Below, piece by piece: positions 43,536 through 54,411 of a stretch of DNA of 64,000 nt. Within the stretch, counting starts at the first letter, position 1, and the number at the start of each line of letters is the position of its first letter. The position numbers were made by a program, and so were the translations under genes. The stretch comes from Bidens hawaiensis (lineage: Eukaryota; Streptophyta; Magnoliopsida; Asterales; Asteraceae), in NCBI GenBank assembly GCA_021521415.1, contig JAIQDT010004989.1, forward strand, positions 124,001 to 188,000, read 5' to 3'. The notes beneath the pieces were generated by a model. That model did not search any database. It worked only from the letters and a program-made list of their open reading frames with translations, and was not told the DNA's origin.

Positions 43536-43983
43536 TGTAAGGCCCCGTTACCGGGAGCCCTACTTTGCACGTTAGATTTACTCATAAACGCAGTTCTAAA
43601 TATCAGAGTTAATAAAAACTTTCGCGGAATAATAAAACTTCAACCATAACATTTTACATAACCATCAAATCATGTCTTATAAAACATTCGTAGTCAATTA
43701 AAACAAAACATGGTCTTTAAAACATCACAACATTTCTCCGAGATGCTAGTATCTTCGATTCCATGCCATGTGTCTTCAGTCACTCGAGCTGCCTCAACCT
43801 ATTTGTCTGCGTGCATACTAAAAGTCAGCTACGCTGAGTGAGTTCTAGTTAATCACATAACTTACTTTTCATACACATATATGTGCCCGAAGGTACGCAT
43901 TACATGCATATCATGTTCAGCATTCGTCCATACACATTCATATCTAACCATACATTATAAAGGGCGTTTCACCCTACATACCT

Positions 43984-44150
43984 TGGATATTATTAGGGTC
44001 CGGTACCCTCCATCCTCGGATATTATTAGGGTTCGGTCACCCTTCATCCTTGGATATTATTAGGGTCCGGTACCCTTCATCCTCGGATATTATTAGGGTC
44101 CGGTACCCTTCATCCTCGGATATTATTAGGGTCCGGTACCCTTTCATCCA
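43984..44150. repeat. Minisatellite, 34-bp unit, five copies
   Basis: The unit is close to GGATATTATTAGGGTCCGGT plus ACCCTTCATCCTC. The first two copies vary and the last three are nearly identical. It occupies the interval where the sister LTR has the CAGTCC repeat of 20640-20895. Confidence 0.85.
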
Positions 44151-44869
44151 TAGCTTCATACTATACCTGTTCTTAAATACTTTTCCTGACAATACGTGCA
44201 ATCTCTGAAGAGCGTTCACGTACCATCAACATATCATGCGTACATTATGCATACATCATATATATTCATACATACATCTTATCTTACATCATACACGGAA
44301 ATCACATCTTTAGCTACCACCTGACGGTACATGCAATATCCGAAGATCGTTCACGCACCGTTAAACAATCATCATACATAAATCATACAAGGCATACACT
44401 TACCACTTAAGGTAAGTGTATTAACTATCACATCGAGTATGCACACAGCCCCAAAAACATAACAAGGAAGTGGGGCTAGAAACTCACCTCAATGCGGTTG
44501 CGTTCACTGTTTACGGTTATTCCCTTCTTGAGCTGTGCACGACTAACCGTATAATAATTATACGTTTTAGTAAACTATCACTACACATATCGCCTTTCTA
44601 GTTTAATTATTACCCTCAACGAACGGGGGTCCCGGGGCAGCGCCCCTAGCAGCGGTGTTCTAGGGGCGGCAACCCCTAGCGGGGTCCAAGGGGCAGAGCC
44701 CCTGGCTGGGGTTAAGCTGTCTTAACACATTTTCCATTAGGATTTTGAATCATTATAAATTTGCTAACTTAAAATGTTCAAGGGCTTCTTTTTAATTAAA
44801 TCATTCTTTTTTTATGTCCAGGGACTGTTCTGTCATTTATTAAATTTCTGATTCGTTATTCAGTCCTAA

Positions 44870-45165
44870 ACGAATGGGAGTTCATAGCGAATTAACTATT
44901 ATAACGAATCCGGCTTGTAACGAATCAAACATTATAGCGAACTGGTCCTTATGACGAATTGGACCCTTTCACGAACTGGTCCATATAGCGAATTGGACCT
45001 TAACTAACTGATTCTTATACGAACTGATCATAGCGAATCAAAGGTAATTCGTTACCCCTTTACCCTAACGAATCAGAGACGAACTAAGGCTAGTTCGTCG
45101 TGCTCCCTTATGCGAATTAACTAACGAATCACCCTTCAATTCGTTAAGTTCCCATAGCGAACTAG
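44870..45165. repeat. AACGAA tandem repeat block
   Basis: Units such as TTATAACGAATCCGGC and ATAGCGAACTGGTCC, with AACGAA often changed to AGCGAA, GACGAA or CACGAA. Homologous to 30270-30610. Confidence 0.7.
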
Positions 45166-45776
45166 GGTTAGGTCAGGGAATGTCAAAACATTCCCTGACA
45201 TCCTCGTATTAACTTTTCCGGCGCCGCCGCCGGAAAGCCGCCGGAAAACCGCGAACACGTCGGAAAAAACGAGTTTTAACTCGTTTTTCACTGTTTTTCG
45301 TCCCGTTCGATCCAGATCTGAGCTAGGGTGCCGCCTAAGCTCATCATAGGTTCGGTTTATACCCGATTCCACCCGGATCTCATGACTTAAACGGTTTAAC
45401 GGTGTCGGCTCGTCGTTTCGTGAGCATATCCTACGGATTTAAGCTCAAACAATATCACACTATCATTACCTTGGATCGGGATCGGTTTCTTCTTCTATAT
45501 TTCGGCTAGAGAGAGAAAGAGAGCTTAAGTGTGTGCTTGAGAGGTGTATGGAATATGTGTAAATGAATTAAAATTGGGTATTAAATGTTTATATATTTAT
45601 GGATCATGGGCTTAGCCCATGGTATTTCCTTCTTTCTTTCATACCCAAGTCCATAACCCATATCCTTTTACCCTAACACTAGCCCAACTCATATTCTAGT
45701 TATCTAAACCGATAACGACCCACTATAAAATAGACGAAATTTATATTATTATTATAACCAAAGGTAGGATGTTACA

Positions 45777-46500
45777 ATAAGGTTATGTTTCTTATAAATG
45801 ATAATCAATAATATTAATCTTGCAATAATAATAATTATGGGACTCAATTGTTCAATCAATAACGTTCTAATCACAACCAAACGTAAATAAACCGAAACTC
45901 TAAAATCCTTTATACATGTTATATAAATTGCCATTAATTCATATTACCATTATTAAAGAGGAATCCTTGATGGTATATCCCGAAAGATTTATCATTTTCA
46001 CATCATCACTTATATTGTTAATCAAATCAGTTGAGTATTTCACTACCCTCTTTTACTTAGTTTTACTCTCTTAGGGACATGTACGCAACTAGCTAATTTA
46101 TATTTTATAGTATTCAAATCGCAACTGTTTATCCTTGTGTTTTTATCAGTTTGCCTAACTCGCTATTAGCTTACTTGCTTTATTTGAACGCATTTTGGAG
46201 AAGTTCCTCATTCATAGTATGATCATACGACTATCTTGGCAACCGATGTCCATTTTATGGCAACGGTTTAGTCCTTGCTTGGTAACCAATGCCCATTTAT
46301 ATGGAATTGGTTGAGCCCTTTCTTTATGGTTTGATTGATTGTTTATGTGCTATTGCTTAATTGCTTATCTCACAAGACTAGTTTGCACTTTTATTTATTA
46401 TTATTATAGTGTCTTAAATCTGGTGTTATACTCACTCAACTTAGTTTTGACAAAATTAATTTATTTTTAACACATATGCAGGTTATCGTGTGATGTGATT
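45777..46500 (+). mobile_element. Old LTR fragment, second part
   Basis: Contains GAGTATTTCACTACCCTCT near 46030, ACTCACTCAACTTAG near 46430 and ATATGCAGGTTATCGTGTGA near 46480, the landmarks of plus-oriented LTRs in this window. It is interrupted on its left by the solo LTR 43536-45776 and on its right by the CACTA-related segment. Non-coding. Confidence 0.5.
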
Positions 46501-46501
46501 C

Positions 46502-47015
46502 TCAAGTTGTTTGAATACACTTGAAGTCCTCGATACCGTTTAACCCGATCCATGCGACCTCGATGCCGCGAGCTTCCATCACAATGCTGAAATAATCAGC
46601 AGTAGTGTACCCAAGAAACCTAACCATTCGGTTAAATTGTTGGTACCGGAAGGTTAGAGGGTTGACATAGTCAACATACCTCACACTTTGATTCTTCCGG
46701 ACGGCTCCGGAATCAAAGTGGAACACAATTGTGAAGAAGGTGGGGTCGTAGTAGATGGGTGGAGCTTCACCCTGTTATCATATAACCTAGTTTGTCGGCG
46801 CCATAATATTTTCGGATGTGATTCGCTGGTGAAGAAGATGGTGAAGAAGGTGATGGGTCTATTGTGATTGTAAATATTGGAGGCGATGTGGGGGAAATCG
46901 GAAACCATGAGTGGTATTTAAATACCATCATCGGAGACCGACACATCTCCCTGACAATTTGAAATTGGCGGCATAGGAAAATTGGAAAGACAATGATTAC
47001 TTGACCACTCGTCAA
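46502..47015 (-). pseudogene. Gene-like fragment within the CACTA segment, unrecognised
   Basis: The minus strand has an ATG-led, Ser/Pro-rich first part (about 46767-46915). A possible intron border AACAG follows near 46775. Then comes an open frame that reads PPIYYDPTFFTIVFHFDSGA, RKNQSVRYVDYVNPLTFRYQ, VRFLGYTTADYFSIVMEARG and EVAWIGLNGIEDFKCIQTT before a stop at 46502. The long clean frame with aromatic-rich, protein-like composition suggests real coding descent, either an element-encoded protein or captured host DNA. I cannot name it. Confidence 0.45.
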
Positions 47016-47023
47016 TTCACCGT

Positions 47024-47621
47024 GTGGCCATTAATTACCTTTGGACACACTTAAAAATATTTTAGTGTGACCATTTATCACTTATAGCAACACATAATAA
47101 AGTGTGTCCGTGACAATAAATAACTTTGGATAAATGAAACTAAACTACTCTTTGGTCACACAACCTCGTATAAGTGGCCATTAATTACGTTTGGACACAC
47201 TTAAAAATATTTAAGTGTGCCCATTTATCACGTATAGCCACACATAATAAGTGTATCTGTGACAATAAAAACACATAGGAAAAATAAAACTAAATTACTC
47301 TTTGGTCACACAACCTCATATAAGTGGCCATTTATTACGTTTGGACACACTTAAAAATATTTAAGTGTGACCATTTATCACTTATAGCCACACATAATAA
47401 GTGTATCCGTGACAATAAAAAACTTAGGAAACATAAAAGTAAACTACTCTTTTGTCACACAACCTCGTATAAGTGGACATTAATTACCTTTGGACACACT
47501 TAAAAATATTTAAGTGTGCCCATTTATCATCTATAGCCACACATAATAAGTTTATCTGTGACAATAAAAAACTTAGGAAAAATAAAACTAAACTACTCTT
47601 TGGTCACAGAACCTCGTATAA
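47024..47621. repeat. Four tandem copies of a 149-150 bp subterminal repeat
   Basis: Units start at 47024, 47174, 47324 and 47473, each opening GTGGCCATTAATTAC and containing TTTAAGTGTGACCATTTATC, GTGTCCGTGACAATAAA and TTTGGTCACACAACCTCG. A truncated fifth start is at 47622. The GTGTGAC/GTCACAC words inside the unit are candidate transposase-binding motifs, as in CACTA subterminal regions. Confidence 0.85.
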
Positions 47622-48160
47622 GTGGCCATATATTTTAAGCGTTTTAGCCAAATTTTTAATAAATACAATGGTTGTTCGTCATATTTCGCCACGTTATTAA
47701 AAATATGTCTAACAAATGTGACATTAGGTCACACAACATAATATATGAGGCTATATCTTTTACCTTTTAGACACATCTCTTATTAATACAATAGTCGTTT
47801 GTCACATTTGGCCACACTATTAAAACATGTGGTTAGTTAAATGTCACAGTTTTCCCTTAGAGTATGGCTAATACTAGTGTTTTATGTCACATTTATCAAA
47901 GATCAAACAAATTATGACTGTGGTTCACATTTCGCCACACATTTTTATAATGTGGCTAGCTTATGTCACATTTTTTTTCGAAGTGTGGTGAAAAGTACCT
48001 GGTCGATATAGAATGGTTATATGAAGAAAAAAATGTTTGGCTAAAATTAGTCTGGAAGGTTTTCAAATGCGGTCAAAGACCTTTTAGCCACACATTTAAG
48101 CCGAAGTGTGGGAAATCGTCCAGACCACATGTGTGGTTAAAAGACGTTTTTCATGTAGTG

Positions 48161-48842
48161 TGATTGAAGTCAAATTGGATCCAATTGGTGTTCAGGTTCC
48201 AACTCAAATCCGAGCGCCCTTCGTTTCCAACTACTTATAACGGTTCGTTTAATTCCCTTCAAGGCTCATGCAGTTCCAAGTGCCTCACCCTGCATGGGGA
48301 TAAAATAACAATGTTTTATAAACAAATTATGATATAATATTGAAAAACTAAAAAATGATTATGCTTACTTTTTTTGAGCCCATATTTTCTAAAAGTCTCC
48401 GGGCATAAAATGCCATCTTCATGTGTTATAAAAGTATTGTTATGAATAAATATATAAACATGAAATAAAAAAGTATTACATATAATATTTATTATAAAGT
48501 ATTTTATGATATTTAATATAAAATATTACCTATGATATTTATTATATGATATTCAAATTATACTTTTATAAAATTTTGAGTTTCTATGTATATTTTAGCT
48601 CATAGTTATATTTTAGTTCATAAAATACTTTTTAGTTGCATATGATATTTATTATAAAATATTTAAATTATATTTTTTTAATTACTTATGAATAAAAATT
48701 AAAAAAATTGTTAAAAAACTCTGGTTTCGTAGTTATTAGAAAAAATTAAAAGAAAAATAAAAGTTGTAATAAATTTAAAACTATATTTTTCAAATAAAAA
48801 ATTTTAAGAAAAATAATTATATAAAAATATAATAATATAACT
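48161..48842. other. Non-coding flank after the CACTA end
   Basis: 48161-48300 has mixed composition and a possible AG acceptor on the minus strand (CCATGCAG). From 48300 on it is very AT-rich with TATGATATTTATTATA repeats. Nothing is assignable. Confidence 0.4.
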
Positions 48843-49320
48843 CCACTCTCGCCATTTGAAATGACGTGAGTAAATAGTATGGTTTAAAAGAAAAAAATTC
48901 TTGTCAATGTCATAAGTGTCAGTACCATTCACTTCCGCCATTTGAAATATCATGAGTCATGAATAGTGTGGTAAAAATCAGAATAGTTTTGTTAATTGTC
49001 ATAAATGTCAATGTTGTTCATTTCTCGCATTTCAAATGACATGAATGAAGAGTGTGTTCAAAAGGTCTCGTCAGACGTGTCAGGAATATTACTATTCACT
49101 TCCGCCAATTCAAATGGTTGAAGTGAAACAAATTTTATAGGGGCAGACTGTAAAGGGTAAAAGTGGTGTTCCGCCATTTTAAATGGATGTATACATGAAA
49201 AATAAGTCACTTCCGCCATTTGAAATAACAGAACAACAGAAAAAACCTCCAGCTCACCATACAATTTCTGACACGCTCTGCAACCATTGTGGGTTCCGCC
49301 ATTTCAAATAACAGAACACC
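48843..49320. repeat. Seven dispersed copies of a CCGCCATTTGAAAT motif
   Basis: The motif TTCCGCCATTTGAAATGAC and variants occur near 48850, 48935, 49028, 49100, 49170, 49210 and 49293, 40-95 bases apart, often followed by ATGAGT or AACAGAACA. It is too regular for chance and too irregular for a simple tandem repeat. The minus-strand ORF at 49058-49264 passes through it and I do not regard it as a gene. Confidence 0.65.
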
Positions 49321-49913
49321 TAGAAACCCAAAAATATTTTAGCTCTCCTATAAACCATTTCATCCCTTTTATTTTACCCATTTCTAAAAATATTTCTACC
49401 ATTATTCTGACGTTATTTATGATGAAAGCCCAAATTGTGTTATATGCTAAATCAGGTGATGAACGTGTGTTCAAATATTTTGCTGAAACCTAGCGGCCGT
49501 ATACTGGAGGTTGAGGGAGTGAGCAATTTGTAGTTTTTTTCTTTTCCAATTTTTAAATAATGTAAATGGTTACTCAAATATACTACAGTTATTATTATTA
49601 TTATTATTATTATTTTTATTTTTTTTTATGATAACTTATGTTTTGCCTGAGCGACAATCTAAGTTCTTTGTAATAAGCATTAGTTATTTTATGGTACCCT
49701 TTATAGAAGAATTGTGGTTCATGAATTTTGGTTCTAAAGTATTGTCACAGTTGAAAGTTTTTATAATTTTGAAATATGATTTACTAAGCAGCGGGTTAAT
49801 AAAACTCATCAGCAAAGTTAGGTTGCAACTAATGAGGTGCTACCGAACATAAGTTATCATCACCAATTACTATTCATGAAGATTTCTACTTAGCAGACAA
49901 AGTGGTTACCGCC
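49321..49913. other. Non-coding flank of the Tat element
   Basis: Includes a TTA microsatellite (about 49588-49615). The short open frame at 49628-49852 has no recognisable domain. The last bases before the Tat LTR, CCGCC, match CCGCT after its other end. Confidence 0.5.
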
Positions 49914-50585
49914 TGATGAGGGGGGGGGGGGGGGGGGGTAGCCCAAGGGAATAATAAAATGGCTGAAACATATTAACGCGAAAAAGAGTTAAAAGGTTAA
50001 AAGCTTCATTTACCGCCCAAACTTATGTAAACAAGTACCCACGTGCTACAGTACGATGTTACATCACTGTTCACATCCTTGTCCCCTCTGAGCAAATGAC
50101 ATACTCAGATAAAGTATTATTATTTTATCTATGGACCAGCGGTCCAAGACTTCCCACCCACAAAGGTCAACTCTCTAGGCAAACTAGAGGGAAACTAGTT
50201 TAGTTACATCTGGACGAAAGGCTTGAGTCTCTTCCCCTATATAAGAAAGACTTACATAAGCATAAACACAACAAGATCTGGGCAGATAACATACTCTCCC
50301 TAATCTTCCCTTATTCCTTGAGAAATATGCTTCTTGCTTATTTTTTTGTTACTTCAATAACTTTATAGCTTCATCAAGAACATCATCCTAAAGCCGATTC
50401 CAAACATCACGGTTTCGAATCCTTGGTGAACTATAACAATCAAACAATAAACTAGTGAATCTCCTTCTACGTTTTGCAAACGTAGAGGGACACCACGACC
50501 TGCGTTAGGCTAACCTGAACCCTTGAAGCCTTTTAGCCTAACCAATCCATTCACTATCAATGGTCTTATCTTTGTTATAGCAACA
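49914..50585 (+). mobile_element. 5' LTR of the Tat element
   Basis: Starts TGATGAGGGGG with a run of about 20 G, where the 3' LTR has TGATGACGGGGGTAG. It has a TATA box TATATAAG at 50238-50245 and ends TAGCAACA at 50585. It is very similar to 62446-63105 and to the inverted copy 53752-54411. Confidence 0.85.
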
Positions 50586-50588
50586 AGT

Positions 50589-50606
50589 TGGTGCCTACCG
50601 TGGGGC
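50589..50606 (+). other. Primer-binding site of the Tat element
   Basis: TGGTGCCTACCGTGGGGC lies three bases after the LTR end. It is close to the TGGCGCCCACCGTGGGGC type common in plant Tat elements. The exact tRNA cannot be stated from the sequence alone. Confidence 0.7.
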
Positions 50607-50665
50607 AACGCCGCTTACTTTATCTTAAAGACCAGTAGTGTAGCTCCATTCTCATTAGAATCTTC

Positions 50666-51232
50666 ATGACAGAAGGTGAATCTCCCGATGAAGTCGACCA
50701 AGTGTCAAGAACACCGACGCCAAGTGCCGGACAAGAAACTCCAGCAACAACCTCTATTTTTTCCACCCCGGGAGGTACCTCGACGGAACCTTTGTTCCTC
50801 GAGTTTTCACCTTTTCGAACTCCAACCCCTTCACGATCCGGAGTTCCTTCTCCTCATGCAGGAGTCACGAACACCCCGGAGCGTGTTGACTTGACGATGG
50901 AAGGAGTGTCATGACATTTCTTGCAATTAAGACATCTCCTTAACCAACACGTGAGCTAAGAAAGAGAAAATGGGGTAAGAATAAGGCTGGAGTATGACAA
51001 ATCAGAGCCCTCATTGTCGCTTGGGCGACCACCTTCCCCTCTGACCAGCTCACGACCGGCTGCTTCTCTCTTTGAAGCTGGTCCAAGTGTAACCTACCAA
51101 CCCTTTAACCCGTCTCCTTATACCTATTGGAGACCAAGCCCAACGGCTTTTCCTTTGTTCACTTCACAACCCCTTGGACACGAGACCACTCTCGACCGAA
51201 TATGGCAGTCACCAGCTTCAAGTGCTCCTCCT
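50666..51232 (+). pseudogene. Tat gag, N-terminal part
   Basis: The start at 50666 reads MTEGESPDEVDQVSRTPTPS, followed by a Pro/Ser/Thr-rich stretch typical of the poorly conserved N-terminus of Tat gag. A stop follows at about 50912. From 51014 the frame MSLGRPPSPLTSSRPAASLF continues to the insertion of the solo LTR at 51233. It resumes at 53636 (ATTWEQAMSV), is cut again by the inverted LTR, and continues after 54411. Confidence 0.65.
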
Positions 51233-53635
51233 TGTAACGATTCCGGCAAATTCAGGTATACCCTAGCCGGTAAATACTATTTATGTGTTATTTGATAATG
51301 AATATATGAATTATAATGCGTTTATATGAGTATGTATGATTCACATTACGGATTATACTCGATTATACAGTTAATCGTATTGGAAATACGATTAACCAAT
51401 TAACGGTTATTGAAGCCCGAACGAATCAAGGATTACTTTATAGACGAGATATATGATATTTAGTGATGTTACGAAATATTTGTTTTTAAATAATAACCGA
51501 AACCATGAAAGAAATGGCTTGATTGTGGGTGTAACTTGCTTGGTGTGGTGTTATTGTGCTTGTAGGTGTTGTATCTAGTTGGTAACAAAGGCTAGAAAGC
51601 GAGATCCTTGCTATTTGAAGCTAGAAACACAAGGTAGTTCGGTTTTTGTATGATATTTGTGTTTTGGACAGATTGTGATACGTTTAGAGTTAGGTCATGA
51701 AATTTTACAGAGTTGTTAGATATATGAAAATATGAGTTTTGTGAAAATTTGGTAATTTTTGGATAAAGGATGAATATTTGGTGAATTTAATGCTCGGTTT
51801 TGGCCAAAAATGGTGAAAAATAGTTAAATATCATGAAAAATTCTGGAAAATTGCAGATAAGCTTTTTATAACATTTAAAAGTCACACACAAAATTTTAGG
51901 TCCGTTGGAGAAGTCTAAGTAGGCTTTTCGGTTAAACGAGTTCTAGGGTTTTCTAGCTCGGTTTTAGTGAAAATGGCATGTAAAAAGAGATTTTGGTTCT
52001 GGAAAAATTATAGGGGACTATGTGGATGGCAGGGGTCATCCAGGAAAAATTTGGGATTTTTCTAAGGTCGTTTGGTATTTACGACATATTTAGTGTTTAA
52101 ATGGTGTTTAAAAATAGATAAATAAATTTTAAATATAAAAATTAATTCTGGAAATTTTTTATTAAATTCCCCACTGTCAAAAGGTGATTTGTGCAAAATT
52201 TCAAGATCCAAGATTAAACAGATAATTATTTGTGTAAAAACAAACCTTTAAAGTTTAAAACGCGTAAACCGGTAAAGTTCGCCTAAACGAGCTGACTGGT
52301 GCATAAAAACCCTAAAAATGGACTATTTTCATATAACTAAGTTAAACAGTTAAAAATAAATCATCCGAAAATAATTCGGATGATTTGGGTAATTTTATCT
52401 GATTTAACAGTTCCCGGTACACTAAAGACGGAAACGGGTCCCGCGGCCAATCGGGGCGTCTAAACCGAGCTCTAATTTCACAACATTAATTAAATTATCA
52501 GTCAACAACTATTTTCGGGTCGTGTGTGACCAAACTCATTTTTGAAACGTAAAAACGGATAACCGTGCTGGGCACGCAAAAACGGGGAAAACAAACTAAT
52601 AGTAATTTTAACTATTGAACTTTAAACGATATCACAATCTGAGTCCGGAGAAGTGTTTCTGGGTTAACATTGCCCCCAGAACGGGTACAGTACTAGGTTA
52701 ACAGTGTCCCCAGAAGTACCGGTTAACACGGTTAAAGTTATATTAATAGTGATTGTATAGTAACGAACTTAGGGATCGTATTACAGATCCGGATTAAAAG
52801 CTTGCGTACTGTGTCACCTAATTGCTTACGATAAGGTGAGTTTCACGAGCCCCTTTTTTCTGAATTGTTTTTAAATATTTTCTCGGGGCGGAAAGCATGT
52901 TACTATTAAAATGTTTAAGTACATACTGAACGCATGGATTTGCGTGTATTTATATATATTTTATTGTACGGGAATCGTACGGAAATGTACTAAGATGGTG
53001 ATTGTCTGAGTTGCTAACATTGTAAGGCCCCGCAACACGAGTGATTAGCTAAAAGCCGGTAGAGTGTGAATAGTACTATTGGTCTGACAAACCCAACTGG
53101 TCCGGCATGGATTTGCTGATGTTTCCCAGCCAGTTGCACATGTCTATTTTGTTGTTATATATTTTTGCTATGTAATGTTAGGCATAGCGGTTTGGGGCAG
53201 GTCCGTGGGCGGAGTATGCCACGGGGTTGTATGTGGATAGTCAGAGGTTTCACTTGTGGGCTCAGCATAATTACATCGCTAATATATGATCATTATAATG
53301 ATTTGTCACTGTTTATTAAAATTAGTGAAACTCACCAACTATTCGTAGTTGACCCGTTTTCTTTACATGCTTTCTAGGTACCAACAAACTGGAATAATTG
53401 CTACATGCTTGACGATGCGTGCTTTATGTGGAAGCTTAATGATCTTTTTGTATTAAATATGTTAATGTACTGTTGGTAAAACTTATGTGTTAACGCCTAG
53501 ACGGTAACTACACTCGGAACAATGTAATATGGTCTAAATTAATGTAGTGGTGTTTTCTTTATAAGCAATGCTGTTGATATCAGACGAGTCTGTTGCATCC
53601 CGTTTACGTTTCCGCTGTGGTTACGGGGTGTTACA
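51233..53635 (+). mobile_element. Solo LTR in Tat gag, exact TSD CTCCT
   Basis: TGTAACGATTCC at 51233 to GGGGTGTTACA at 53635 (2403 bp), flanked by CTCCT at 51228-51232 and 53636-53640. It has the AAGGTGAGTTTCACG box near 52837, AAACTCACCAACTATTC near 53330 and TTTCTAGGTACC near 53370, landmarks of the Tekay-like LTRs here. No internal domain. The short ORFs inside are not genes. Confidence 0.9.
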
Positions 53636-53751
53636 CTCCTACAGCCACTACATGGGAACAGGCCATGTCGGTATTGCCCTAGGCAAGAAATGCAGCAATG
53701 AACACTCCCATGGGAGCGAACCAAACAGCAGCAACTCCTGAAAGCCTAACT

Positions 53752-54411
53752 TTTTGCTACAACAAAGATAAGACCATTGATAGTGAATGGATTGGTTAGG
53801 CTAAAAGGCTTCAAGGGTTCAGGTTAGCCTAACGCAGGTCGTGGTGTCCCTCTACGTTTGCAAAACGTAGAAGCAGGTTCACTAGTTTATTGTTTGATTG
53901 TTATAGTTCACCAAGGATCCGAAACCGTGATGTTTGGAATCGGCTTTAGGATGATGTTCTTGATGAAGCTATGAAGTTATTGAAGTATGAAAGAAATAAG
54001 CAAGAAGCATATTTCTCAAGGAAGAAGGGAAGATTAGGGAGAGTATGTTATCTGCCCAGATCTTGGTGTGTTTATGCTTATGGCTAAGTCTTTCTTATAT
54101 AGGGGAAGAGACTCAAGCCTTTCGTCCAGATGTAACTAAACTAGTTCCCCTCCAGTTTTCCTAGAGAGTTGACCTTTGTGGGCGGGAAGCCTTGGACCGC
54201 TGGTCTATAGATAAAATAATAATACTTTATCTGATTATTTCCTTTGCTCAGATGGGACAAGGATGTGAACAGTGATGTGACATCGTATTGTAGCACGTGG
54301 GTACTTGTTTACATAAGTTTGGGCGGGAAATGAAGCTTTTAACCTTTTAACCCTTTTAGCGTTAATGTGTTTCAGCCATTTTATTATTCCCTTGGGCTAC
54401 CCCCGTCATCA
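53752..54411 (-). mobile_element. Inverted LTR of the Tat family inside gag
   Basis: 660 bp, the reverse complement of the Tat LTR: it starts TTTTGCTACAACAAAG (family TGTTGCTACAAC) and ends CTACCCCCGTCATCA. No clear 5-bp TSD is found (TAACT and GCCCC), so it may be a solo LTR whose TSD has decayed or the product of recombination. The gag reading order continues across it. Confidence 0.8.

Larger units (their letters stand above)
43536..45776 (-). mobile_element. Solo LTR with exact TSD ATAAG
   Basis: TGTAAGGCCCCG at 43536 to GGATGTTACA at 45776 (2241 bp), flanked by ATAAG at 43531-43535 and 45777-45781. Same family as the LTR at 20123-31292. It contains a 34-bp minisatellite (43984-44150), a GCAGCGCCCC block near 44640, the AACGAA array (44870-45165), and a TGGGCTTAGCCCATGG palindrome near 45608. 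The ORF at 45136-45372 is a shadow. No internal domain. Confidence 0.9.
46501..48160 (-). mobile_element. CACTA (En/Spm-type) element end; other end not found
   Basis: On the minus strand it begins CACTACATGAAAAACGTC at 48160, the CACTA terminus. It continues with subterminal words (ACCACACATG, ATGTGTGGCTAAAAGG, GTGACATAAGC) in both orientations and a four-copy 150-bp repeat. The three bases outside, TGA, would be the TSD. The partner end was not found, so the left limit is arbitrary: a gene-like piece lies there and the end may be deleted. Confidence 0.7.
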
